Below are positions 42,301 to 50,367 of a stretch of DNA of 64,000 bases, piece by piece. The position numbers and the translations under genes were made by a program. The DNA comes from Liolophura sinensis. Lineage: Eukaryota; Mollusca; Polyplacophora; Chitonida; Chitonidae. Numbering within the stretch: position 1 is the first letter of the stretch; each line of letters opens with the position of its first letter. The DNA lies in the NCBI RefSeq assembly GCF_032854445.1, contig NC_088302.1:17167338-17231337 (forward strand). The letters run 5' to 3'. Under the pieces are notes generated by a model that saw nothing but the letters and a program-made list of their open reading frames with translations, was not told the origin of the DNA and ran no database searches.

Positions 42301-45300
42301 AAATATGCACAAGTGCGCAAATAAATGTCACCTGACTGTGACTGCTCTGGCAATGCAGATTACTGACAACCATTGATCAGACCAATCCATAACCTGAGGG
42401 TGCAGAGCATGGAGTTTCTAACCCATTAGCTGAGTGTGCAGACCATGGAGTTGCTAACCCATTAGCTGAGTGTGCAGAGTATGGAGTTGCTAACCCATTA
42501 GCTGAGTGTGCAGAGTATGGAGTTGCTAACCCATTAGCTGAGTGTGCAGAGTATGGAGTTGCTAACCCATTAGCTGAGTGTGCAGAGTATGGAGTTGCTA
42601 ACCCATTAGCTGAGTGTGCAGACCATGAAGTTGCTAACCCATTAGCTGAGTGTGCAGAGTATGGAGTTGCTAACCCATTAGCTGAGTGCGCAGAGCATGG
42701 AGTTGCTAACCCATTAGCTGAGTGTGCAGAGCATGGAGTTGCTAACCCATTAGCTGAGTGTGCAGAGCATGGAGTTGCTAACCCATTAGCTGAGTGTGCA
42801 GACCATGGAGTTGCTAACCCATTAGCTGAGTGTGCAGACCATGGAGTTGCTAACCCATTAGATGAGTGTGCAGAGTACAGAGTTGCTACTCTAGTAATCT
42901 ATCAGAATGCCAATCAGCTTGTTTTATAGTTACATTCATAAATGCATGTATATTACCACTAATATAAGTAAGTACTGATGATGTCCCTGACTGAATCAAT
43001 GCACTGAAAACACTTATCTATGCCCTTTGGGTTTAAGCCATCCTAAAGAAGTATCAGCCAGTGAATCCTAAAGATGAAGCCTGCTATACTACACAAATGT
43101 TCCCAATACTGAATGGTACATATTAGTTTCTGGCAAGATAAGAACATATAGCAATGCAGACAAAAAACACGTAGGAGCAATATGATTTTACATTATACAT
43201 GTCGTTAGTGCTGGCCGGGTGAGGCGAGTAACCTTTCGTCTGTTGACATCCTGTTGAGGTCTCGCCTCCAGTCAAATTCCTAACCGTAAAAAAAGTTCAT
43301 TTGTTTATTTTATTTTATTTTGATTGGTGTTTTACGCCATTCTCAAGAATATTTCACTTATACCACAGTGGCCAGCATTATACTGGGAGGAAACCGGGCA
43401 GAGCCAGGTGGAAACCCATGACCATCCGCAGGTTGCTGCCAGACCTTCCCATGTACGGCCGGAGAGGAAGCCAGCATGAGTTTATTTGTATACCAGTGTA
43501 TTAAGGTGTTTGATTAATCTGCCTGTCTGGCAGAAGGCAAGTAGAAACTGCTCGTCAGCTATTTCCTCATGGCCAGGAATTGGGCTGTTATACAAATCCT
43601 GTGCAATCAGATTCTCCTGAGGCCATTCTGGAGATATTTGACAGAAAATCATTAAGCTTAAATCCAACTGAAGTTTATTATTATTTCAGAATAGTGCCAA
43701 TGATTACTTTTCACAAAATGTCAGCCTCATGTGCAAATTCCACTTTGTGAAATCGGTAAAATTTATAAAAGGGGGTCGCACTATAACTGTCAAATTTCAG
43801 GATAATTTTAACAGTATAAATAGTACATGTACGAGTCTGATATTTACTGAAAGGCTACAATCTGAACTATTTTTGTTCAATACAGAAAATTTCATTTGAT
43901 TAACAAAATTTTTTGCCAAAAAATCTTAGCTATTGCCACTATAATGTAATGCTATTTTTTAAATGTCAAGGGTAATTCCAAAGGATGAAATAACTGTTCT
44001 TATGCTACGGCGTCCCAACTGTCCCTATATTATTTCAGCAAAAAAGTCACAAAGCATAATGAATCTGCTGTTCTTCACAGTGGTATCTCACTACAACTTC
44101 ACCAGCTGACCTACCTGTAGTTGCTGCTGTGCTGATTGCCCCCTGGTCCTCGCCCACTGTGGCTTCCTGGTATGTGGGAGGGGGCACTACTAGGGCCAGC
44201 TGGACAGGTTCTGCTGGCACCTGGGCCTCTTCTCCCTGCAGCTGAAACACCCACAACAGCAGCCACATGAAACATGAAACTTCACAAATAAAAATCTCCA
44301 CATGATATCTAATATTAATTCTTTGCACTGATAAATAATCATTTAACAAAACTTTCCTCAGTGGACAATCTACAGTCTGTAGCTGGTTATGCAATGCTAT
44401 CATGATATGAGTGATGCATGATATCAAAATATAAAAGCACCTGTTGTCAAATTAGCACCCAGTTGTGAATAGTGGCCTCTGAAGTTTGAGGTTGCAACTG
44501 CTTTTCTCCATACTGCTCTACCACACTTGGCAGACACTAACTATGTATGTACATGTATGAGGTTTGTTCCTGCATTCAAACCACTGCCCATGATTTCACC
44601 AGAACATTGTTCTGCACAAGGCAAAAACTCAATGTTTCCCGTTTATAGATAAACCCAAATGAAACTTGATTCCTTGTTTCACATCAAAATATTTTGGAAA
44701 ATTGGCATAGGCGGCAGAACAATTTTATTTTCTCAAAATTATTACTTCAGTTTTCTTCAATGATAATCTATGGCAACGATGTGGCTGAAATATTGCCGAT
44801 GTGACATTAAGCCATAATCATTCATTCATTCAATGATAATCTCACCTTTTGTGACAATATGAGGCAAAAAATGAAACGAGTGGTGAAATGGGGGGTAAAA
44901 TGATGTGTGGGCAGTGATGGCAAACCAGAAATCCAGTGTGACTGGCCTAATGCCAAAATGTCCATACATGCATGAAAAATCACGTGCAAATTCATCATGT
45001 TTGACTGACTGCTAGAGAGTGGCCATTTCACGTCCGGTTAATGGAAACACCTGACATGACTCTAGACGAGTCTAATATTAAAAAACGACATGTAGTAACT
45101 ATAATTTCAAATACTGCTGATGCTACTGAATGCTTGAGGTGCATATTAATAAGTTATGCTATATTCTGTACCAGTATCATAAGGTTAGCCAGCCAACCCG
45201 TTCTTGTGCAATAGAAAACTGGTAGTATATGGACACCCTTTCCAGCATTCTTAACATGGGAGAGATAAGAGAAAATGAAATCTGGACACCCTGCAATAAC

Positions 45301-46714
45301 AAATTTGCCTCAGAAAGGGAGGTTTGGAAACCCTCTTTCACATTTCTGGCTAACCCACCAAGCAGTTTCGGTCTGTGTGACTCTTTGTCACTCTACCAGA
45401 AAACAGTTACACATGATAAAGTTTTAAGTGAAGACCTTTTCATTTTTTTTTTTTTTTTTTGAACAGGCTTGTCCACTTGGGAGATAATTTTTAGATAGTT
45501 TCAGTTTTAAACTGACACAAAGACAATGACACCTGATGATTAAATTTATTTATTTGTCTATTTGGCAGGTGCTTTATGCTGTACTCAAGAATATTTCACT
45601 TATACAACAGCAGCCAGCATTATGGTGGGAGGAAACCAGGATGAGCCCAGGGGAAACCTTCCCATTTACAGCCGGAGGGGAAGCCAGCATGAGCTGGACT
45701 TGAACTCACAGTGACCGCATTGGTGAGAGGCTCCTGGGTCATTACGCTGCACAAGCACGCTAATCAATGGAGCCATGGAGGCCCCTTGATGATTAAATGA
45801 TTTACTGGGTAAATGAATGCAATATGTTTCAAACTGAAGCCAGGTAATATTATTTTGGCCACAGAGGCAAACACAAACTTAGGTGTATACTATTTGTTCA
45901 AATTTTTAAACTGCCACATGGTTTGTGGCGTTACGTCATCAAACTTTACACTGCCGGCCTATGATCGACGAACAACAGTGGATCGCTTGATTTGGTGAAC
46001 AAGACTGACTGCATTTTATAAGATAGGATGTCAAAAAGTTTACTGACCCCAATATTAATATAGGCTATAAGTATGAAAAATAACAGACAGACAGACAGAC
46101 AGACCGATCATGCAGCTAGCTAACATCTGCTCAGTCAGGATTTCCTAGATATTGTCTTGTTGATGAGAAAATTTAACTTTACATTTAATATCAATAAATA
46201 AATAAATATATTAGAGAAATTAATAGAAAAAATAAATAAAAAAAATAAATAAAAACACATGTGTACTCTGCATTGGTTTTAGTTTGTTATTACCTTTTCT
46301 GGGGACAGACCATGGTATTTTGATCATAAAATCACAACTCTACTACTCAAGTCATAACTGACATATGCCTTTACATGCTCAAGCCCTACTTGACCGATGT
46401 GTCTTCGACGAAAATGGCGAAAACCGATAACATTACACGCTCTAATCTACATGCAATTGAATCTTTGGAGTGGCATGAGCACATTTGAAAGCGAATAATG
46501 TGCAGATTGAATAAAACCACTAAATTCCACTGTTGACTGACGGTATAAAGCTAAAGCTAAAAGTTGACAACACACAACTGACACACTGTGACAGACAACT
46601 TGGTCTTGATCGGTTTCACTTCATACAGCCTTAATCGGGTTTTGAGACAAGTAAAACTGTTAGAATGAAATATTTACACAGCCTTACCACTTCGTATCGT
46701 ATTGACCTGTCCAT
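36266..46714 (-). CDS. NDFIP: NDFIP1/2-like Nedd4 family-interacting protein, seven exons, 217 aa
   Basis: Joined coding exons on minus: 46688-46714, 44115-44241, 40086-40225, 38847-38910, 38149-38273, 37737-37806 and 36266-36366 (654 nt including stop). NDFIP proteins are three-pass Golgi/endosomal adaptors that bind and activate HECT ubiquitin ligases of the Nedd4 family through PY motifs, directing substrates such as metal transporters to degradation; that is family knowledge. Visible here: a short N-terminus with RYEVLQGEE, a PPTY motif (residues 30-33), LPSY motifs at 62-65 and 71-74, an acidic/polar linker, and hydrophobic segments at about 112-136, 141-161 and 174-197. The block FLFNWIGF and the AGRCGAISGLGLSIVKW segment are hallmark NDFIP sequence. 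Length matches vertebrate NDFIP1 (about 220 aa) rather than the longer NDFIP2. I cannot decide orthology to 1 or 2; an invertebrate single-copy ancestor is likely. Confidence 0.93.
36367..37736 (-). other. NDFIP-like intron 6
   Basis: AT-rich intron of about 1.4 kb with no SINE or satellite. A short TATATACATATATATATATA run lies at about 36695-36715. The open frame at 36815-37015 (minus) has no recognised motif. Confidence 0.75.
37737..37806 (-). CDS. NDFIP: NDFIP-like exon 6 (start of third membrane segment)
   Basis: Encodes HNNWMNHYVAAGDTWVCWAL and IVC, ending with one base of the Gly codon completed in exon 7. Acceptor TGTTACAG, donor GTAAGT. It corresponds to the loop before, and the first half of, the third hydrophobic segment. 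Confidence 0.9.
38149..38273 (-). CDS. NDFIP: NDFIP-like exon 5 (membrane segments 1-2)
   Basis: Encodes the most conserved part of the family: SFLFNWIGFLVSLC, then AGRCGAISGLGLSIVKWAAI. Acceptor CTGTTTCAG, donor GTAGAT. The split codon with exon 4 gives Ile-120. Confidence 0.95.
38847..38910 (-). CDS. NDFIP: NDFIP-like exon 4 (start of first membrane segment)
   Basis: Encodes DSDVITGMTVGTDGLFLCTF and V, with one base carried into the next exon. It corresponds to the IGNDGIFMLTF region of vertebrate NDFIP1. Acceptor GATTCAG, donor GTAAGT. Confidence 0.92.
39040..39600 (-). mobile_element. SINE family A copy interrupted by a family B insertion
   Basis: The left part (39040-39104) is a degraded family A tail with TTTATTTATTTATTTGATTG and TGCCAACATTATGG. 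The right part (39467 to about 39565) resumes the same element with ATTATGGTGGTAGGAAACTG, GGGCAGAGCCCAAAGGAAAC and ACTTTCCCACGTACACATTC. The split falls inside the CAGCATTATGGTGGGAGG block, showing that the other SINE landed in an existing copy. The tRNA-like head of this copy is not recognisable. Confidence 0.85.
39105..39466 (-). mobile_element. SINE family B, complete, with 13 bp target-site duplication
   Basis: A full-length minus-strand element of about 362 bp. The tRNA-like head is at 39390-39466 (on minus: GATAGCACAGTTGGTAGAGC and GATCCAGGATCAATCCTTGG, resembling A and B boxes). A body follows, then the conserved tail TGACTGAAAAATTGTTGAGT and ACGACGTTAAACCCCAAGCA, ending in an ACTCACTCAC repeat. 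Identical 13 bp copies of GCCAACATTATGG flank it at 39092-39104 and 39467-39479. These are the hallmarks of LINE-mediated retroposition. Confidence 0.9.
40086..40225 (-). CDS. NDFIP: NDFIP-like exon 3 (two LPxY motifs)
   Basis: Encodes LTYPVYNTNLPSYKVATELP and SYEEAERSK plus a charged linker rich in Glu, Arg and Gln. Acceptor TTGTAG, donor GTATGG. In vertebrate NDFIP1 the equivalent region has PPSY and LPTY-type motifs, so the first motif here has Leu where Pro is usual. Confidence 0.92.
40680..40925 (+). repeat. Dispersed repeat family C, copy 2
   Basis: It is similar along its length to 14400-14690 in the same orientation. It includes TTCTGTAAAATGTTTCTGAT, GAGTCAGGCAG, ATTATGCTGGATGACGTTAA, GTGTTTGAAAGTACAG and CACCACACCAGGCAAA. 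A perfect TGACGTCA palindrome lies at 40869-40876, in a different part of the unit from the perfect one in copy 1. No coding capacity or terminal repeats are visible. Confidence 0.7.
42397..42890. repeat. 36 bp minisatellite in NDFIP-like intron 2 (about 13.5 copies)
   Basis: The unit is TGAGTGTGCAGAGTATGGAG followed by TTGCTAACCCATTAGC. Copies are nearly identical, differing mainly at GAGTATGG versus GACCATGG or GAGCATGG, so the array is young or homogenised. Spacing is exactly 36 bp throughout. The unit is open in one frame on each strand but contains no ATG in those frames; see the rejected list for why I do not call it coding. Confidence 0.96.
43301..43480 (-). mobile_element. SINE family A, 5'-truncated
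   Basis: On plus the tail comes first, TTTGATTGGTGTTTTACGCC, followed by ATTTCACTTATACCACAGTG, GCATTATACTGGGAGGAAAC, ACCATCCGCAGGTTGCTGCC and GGCCGGAGAGGAAGCCAGCA. The element stops before the tRNA-like head, typical of incomplete reverse transcription. Confidence 0.9.
44115..44241 (-). CDS. NDFIP: NDFIP-like exon 2 (PPxY motif)
   Basis: Encodes residues 10-51 and the first base of codon 52, beginning LQGEEAQVPAEP and containing PPPTYQEAT. The acceptor chosen is TTTCAG at 44242-44247. A second in-frame acceptor CTGCAG six bases further would drop Leu-Gln; the longer form fits the family better. Donor is GTAGGT. Confidence 0.88.
45544..45784 (-). mobile_element. SINE family A, nearly complete
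   Basis: Minus-orientation copy with tail TTTATGCTGTACTCAAGAAT, TATTTCACTTATACAACAGC, body CATTATGGTGGGAGGAAACC, B-box region ACTTGAACTCACAGTGACCG and the full head GGTGAGAGGCTCCTGGGTCA through GAGCCATGGAGGCCCC. A short deletion removes part of the ACCATCCGCAGG segment. Confidence 0.92.
46083..46102. repeat. (ACAG)n microsatellite
   Basis: Five uninterrupted tetranucleotide units in NDFIP-like intron 1. Confidence 0.9.
46688..46714 (-). CDS. NDFIP: NDFIP-like exon 1 (coding part, start codon)
   Basis: Nine codons, MDRSIRYEV, followed by a good donor GTAAGG (46682-46687 read on minus). The start is chosen because the RYEV|LQGEE junction recreates the conserved RYxxLQxEE stretch near the N-terminus of NDFIP1, and because the frame continues in phase 0. 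This exon is too short to be found by ORF length. Confidence 0.8.
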
Positions 46715-46870
46715 AATGCTGTTTTTAGAAGAAACAGCTGAGATACGACCGCTTTTCCACCAATGTTTTGAATACTTCGTCAGTTGATTTCGACAGATCG
46801 GCCTTCTGATTCCAATATGGCTTCCAGTGGTCGCGCGATTTGTTACAAGCTACATGATTGGTTGCTCGCA
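46715..46870 (-). promoter_or_regulatory. Probable 5'UTR and core promoter of the NDFIP-like gene
   Basis: The region just upstream of the start codon is locally CpG-containing (GGTCGCGCGATT). It has a CCAAT box on the minus strand at 46857-46861 (AACCAATCA context), about 145 bp above the ATG. No TATA box is evident at a fitting distance, which suits a broadly expressed gene. The transcription start cannot be fixed from sequence alone. Confidence 0.35.
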
Positions 46871-47381
46871 TTGTGGTGTGCCATCAAAAACATTTGTTAC
46901 GTTCCAGCTTGGTCATATGATAATAAGGTCACATGATCACAGGTATGACACTACAACAATATACTGGTACATGTTGCAAGCTGGTGTTCTCAGTTACGTG
47001 TATTTACTGTCTCAAGAAAAGAATCAAGTGTTTTTAATTTGTTATGTTTGACTAAAAAAAAACAAAACAGAAAACAAAAACAAAAAAACGGATAGGCTTC
47101 TAAATTCTGGCAAAGCAATTTTATAAAATTAATAATAATAATAATGGAAAAATGAAAAGGAAAAATCAGAAAACAACAACATTGCATTCGGCTCTCGACC
47201 GCGATTTTACATTTGCAAGCCTTACAATAATGAAAAGCTAATCTTTTCATTATGTACCGGTATGTCACATTATCAAAAAGTGCGTCTATTTCTCGTGTTT
47301 TACATAGTATATTCAGAATGAATTATTAACTTTATTAGGAAGTATCAAAAGAATGCATTTCACGTTCCTGATCATACTTAA
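46871..47381. other. Intergenic, no feature beyond an A-rich run
   Basis: Includes an A-rich AAAACAAAACAG-type run around 47055-47090. Opposite-strand open frames here are low-complexity. Confidence 0.4.
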
Positions 47382-47644
47382 TTTTATTTATTTATTTGGT
47401 GTTTTAGGCCGTACTCGAGAATATTTCACTTATACGATGGCAGCCAGCATTATGGTGGGAGGAAATCGGGCAGAGCCTTGGAGGAAACCCACGACCGTCT
47501 GCAGGATCCGGGCAGACCTTCCCACTTGAGGCCAGAGAGGAAGTCAGCATGAGCTGACCTGAACTCACTCCGATGGCACTGGTGAGAGGGTCCTAAGTCA
47601 TTACGCTGCGCTAGAGCGCTAACCAACTGAACCACGGAGGTCCC
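47382..47644 (-). mobile_element. SINE family A, complete
   Basis: A minus-orientation copy with tail TTTAGGCCGTACTCGAGAAT, GCCAGCATTATGGTGGGAGG, AAACCCACGACCGTCTGCAG, CCAGAGAGGAAGTCAGCATG, GGTGAGAGGGTCCTAAGTCA, and the tRNA-like head ending GCGCTAACCAACTGAACCAC then GGAGGTCCC. The 144-codon frame at 47450-47884 on minus runs through this SINE and is not a gene. Confidence 0.93.
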
Positions 47645-49065
47645 GATTATGTTTAAAGGAGTTATCGCCTCTGTTTCAGATCTGGTTAACTTTCTTGTGC
47701 CGGTAGGAAGGTGTGGGCATGTACAATGCGTGTTATCAAATTCGGTTCTGATGTCTGCGTAAGAAGGCCTTTTAAGATGAACTATGAAAGTCAATACACG
47801 TGACCTATGCACACCCCAAAGAAGGGTCAGCATGGAATCATGTACAGGTCTACATGTTCCTGTTAAAGGTTTGTCACTTTTCATTTCATATAGCTCAGCG
47901 TATGTATATCTTAATTAGACGTTAATAAATCTGTTGTCTTTTTAAAAGAATTATCTACAAACATTAAAATTGTATCTGTCTTAAACTTTTTAATATTCAA
48001 ATTTAATTTCTAACGTGATGTGAAAATCTAAAATACCACGTGCCTATGTTTTGAGTTATGTACTTTAATCCAGCACCCAAATAGTCCTTTAAATTCAGGT
48101 ACCGTAGGTAAGGGATAAAGTTCCGGAAGTTTCGCGGCACACATTTATTCACTTATACCAGCCGTTAATCCGTTATTTAATCAAATTTGCCCGCCCATAA
48201 TAACGAAATCGGGACGAGATAGGCCAAAAGAAGAGCAAAACCTTAGCGAATGAATTTTTTCAGTTATAGGCCTATATGCGCAACCCCTAGCTGTCGCCAT
48301 TGATGCAGATTGTCAAACTCATTTTGGTTCTCATACAGTTCAAATTTCAAAAGTATTCTTATAAGTCATGAAGTTATGTCGATCAACAAAAGGCGCGTAG
48401 ATGGAGATGCAAAAGATAAAGTCACACTGTATATAAATGACACATATATACCTGTATATTGTAAGACTAAGCCTACAGAAATCCGAGTACTTTTACACAG
48501 CGTTGCGAGTGACTTAATTGCTAAAACCCACATGGTTTTGCTAAGGTTAAAAACAATAACACAGCGTACCGAAACATCTGTAAGTATTAAATGCATGTCC
48601 GTGGACACGGAATGTAAATAGGAACTTTGTTTTTGCCATACGTCCGCTTGTCATACAGCTTCCTTCCTTACAAGCGGTAAACTGTAGGAAGGCCAAATCT
48701 ATCTGCTTTCTATACAACCTGGTATACTTCTATTTCAGATCACATACATAAACGCCGTCGTCTGTTAAGGCAAATAAATACTTTAGAGAGCAGACATGGT
48801 GGTTAGAAAGGGTTGTCTTCAGCCCATTTAGCCCAGTAGTCCGAGACTGCAGTGTTATAGACATGTTCGTGGTGGCTATGAGGCTAAGTCAGTGACAGAA
48901 TCAAATGAACGAATTGAAGGGAAGAAACGACTGGTTATATACAGGTACGTTCTAATATCACAGTGGGCCAAGGGATATACAACTGCTTGTATAGGTAGTG
49001 TGGGTCAGAATTTATTTATTATATACGTTAAGTTGGGTATTGTTTTATGCCGAATTGTACATGAA
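47645..49065. other. Intergenic, nothing recognised
   Basis: AT-rich intergenic DNA. A 103-codon frame at 48310-48621 (+), opposed by one at 48366-48608 (-), has no recognised domain and lacks an obvious splice or promoter context. I leave both uncalled. Confidence 0.4.
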
Positions 49066-49122
49066 TTTTGTCATGTTAATGCGTAGAGGAGACTGGGCAT
49101 ACCCCAGGAAACACTACCTCAC

Positions 49123-49389
49123 ATTATTTATTTATTTGATTGATGTGTTTTACGCCGTACTCACGAATATTTCACTAATACGACGGCGGCCAGCATCGTA
49201 GTGGGAGGAAACCGGCAGAGCCCGTGGGAAACCCACGACCATCTGCAGGTTGGTGGAAACCTTCCATTTACGGTCAGAGAGGAAGTCAGCATGAGCTGGA
49301 CTTGAACTAACAGCGACCGCATTGGTGAGAGGTCTCAGGGCTATTACCCTGCGCTAGCGCGCTAACCAGCTGATCCACGGACGCTCCCC
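49123..49389 (-). mobile_element. SINE family A inserted in the 77 bp minisatellite
   Basis: Complete minus-orientation element with tail ATGTGTTTTACGCCGTACTC, CGACGGCGGCCAGCATCGTA, CCCACGACCATCTGCAGGTT, AGGAAGTCAGCATGAGCTGG, CGCATTGGTGAGAGGTCTCA and head GCGCTAACCAGCTGATCCAC. Minisatellite unit text stops on one side (ACACTACCTCAC) and resumes on the other (CACTGCACCTCG). I see no long target-site duplication; at most CAC is shared. Confidence 0.88.
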
Positions 49390-50013
49390 ACTGCACCTCG
49401 CCAGCCGTAGATCCTGCCGTGTCATGTTGGTGCGTTGAGGAAAAAGAGTACAGCCAGGGAACACCCACTGCACCTCGCCAGCGGTAGACCCTGCTGTGTC
49501 ATGTTAATGTGTGGAGGAAACAGGGCATAGCCCGGAGAACACCTCTGCACCTCGTCAGCCATAAACCCTTTCATGTCATGTTGATACGTGGAGGAAACAG
49601 AGCACAACGTGGGTAACACCACTGCGCCTCGCTAGCTGTATACTCTGTCGTGTCCTGTTGATAGGTGGAGGAAACAGAGCACAACATGGGTAACAGTACT
49701 GCACCTCGCCAACTGTAAACTTTGTCGTGTCATGTTAATGCGTTGAGAAAACAGAGCACAGACTAGGGGAACATCACTGCTGTTCACCAGTTGTATACCC
49801 TGTCGTGTCATGTTAATGCGTGGAGAAAACAGGAAGGAATATCGCTGCACCTCCCCAGTCGCACACCCTGTCGAGTCATGTTAATGCGTGGATGAAACAG
49901 GGAGGAATATCTGCACCTCTCCAGTCGCACACCCTGTCGTGTCATGTTAATGCGTGGATGAAACAGGAAGGAGTATCACTGCACCTCTCCAGTCTCACAA
50001 CCTGTCGTGTCGT

Positions 50014-50036
50014 GGGGGGGGGGGGGGGGGGGGGGG
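50014..50036. repeat. 23-base poly-G tract
   Basis: An uninterrupted run of G. A second run of 14 G lies at 50115-50128. Both follow CGTG/AGGT and precede GGCAG(T/G)ACACAGAGGAAC, so they are copies of one duplicated module. Length is prone to polymerase and sequencing error. Confidence 0.95.
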
Positions 50037-50190
50037 CAGTACACAGAGGAACCAGGGAACCACATCTGCACCTCTGCAATTATATTTATTTATTTGATTG
50101 GTGTTTTACGAGGTGGGGGGGGGGGGGGCAGGACACAGAGGAACCAGGGAACCACAACGGCACCTCTGCAACTTTATTTATTTATTTGAT
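50037..50190. repeat. Two-copy duplication of minisatellite-SINE junction module (about 92 bp)
   Basis: Each copy carries poly-G, then ACACAGAGGAACCAGGGAAC, CACCTCTGCAA and the SINE tail TTATTTATTTGATTGGTGTT TTACGA. Positions 50037-50110 correspond to 50129-50203. The first copy stops after TTTTACGA and runs directly into the next G tract, whereas the second continues into a longer SINE. The SINE insertion therefore preceded the local duplication. Confidence 0.85.
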
Positions 50191-50367
50191 TGGTGTTTTA
50201 CGACGTACTCAAAAATATTTCACTTATGCGATGACGGCCAGCATTATGGTGATACGACTGGAGAGGAAGCCAGCTTGAGCTGGACTTGTACTCACAGCGA
50301 CCGCATTGGCGAGAGGCTCCTGGGTCATTGCGGCGTGCTGTTGTGCTAGCCCCTCGGCCACGCAGTG
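50174..50367 (-). mobile_element. SINE family A, internally deleted
   Basis: Tail GGTGTTTTACGACGTACTCA, GATGACGGCCAGCATTATGG, then a jump straight to GACTGGAGAGGAAGCCAGCT, followed by CGACCGCATTGGCGAGAGGC and a diverged head ending CCTCGGCCACGCAGTG. The GGGAGGAAACC...CGTACGG part is deleted. Confidence 0.87.

Larger units (their letters stand above)
40226..44114 (-). other. NDFIP-like intron 2
   Basis: The largest intron (3.9 kb). It contains a family C dispersed repeat (40680-40925), a 36 bp minisatellite (42397-42890) and a family A SINE (43301-43480). The remaining stretches, 40926-42396 and 43481-44114, show no recognised feature. Confidence 0.8.
44242..46687 (-). other. NDFIP-like intron 1
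   Basis: Intron of about 2.4 kb. It holds a poly-T run (45441-45460), a family A SINE (45544-45784), a short (GACA)n run (46083-46102) and an A/T-rich AAATAAAT-type region (46190-46256). The rest shows nothing recognisable. Confidence 0.8.
49066..50040. repeat. 77 bp minisatellite, interrupted by a SINE
   Basis: The unit contains GTCATGTTAATGCGTGGAGG, AAACAGAGCACAACATGGG-like text and CACTGCACCTCGCCAGC. Starts of the CTGCACCTC landmark near 49391, 49468, 49545, 49622 and 49699 are 77 bp apart; further right the spacing falls to about 66-68 bp after a loss in the GAGCACA segment. A partial unit (49066-49122) lies left of the SINE at 49123-49389, so the SINE sits inside the array. The array ends in a 23-base G run. 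Confidence 0.9.

Noticed and set aside
42397-42890. The 36 bp minisatellite is open in one frame on each strand, giving 12-residue repeats (ECAEYGVANPLA on plus, ANGLATPYSAHS on minus, the sense strand of the NDFIP-like gene).
   Set aside because: A 36 bp unit with no stop stays open indefinitely, and a random 12-codon unit has a better than even chance of having no stop in a given frame. There is no ATG in either frame, no convincing splice sites at the edges, and the family has no such insert.
47450-47884. A 144-codon minus-strand frame.
   Set aside because: Nearly half of it is a family A SINE read through its body and tRNA-like head; the remainder has no recognised domain.
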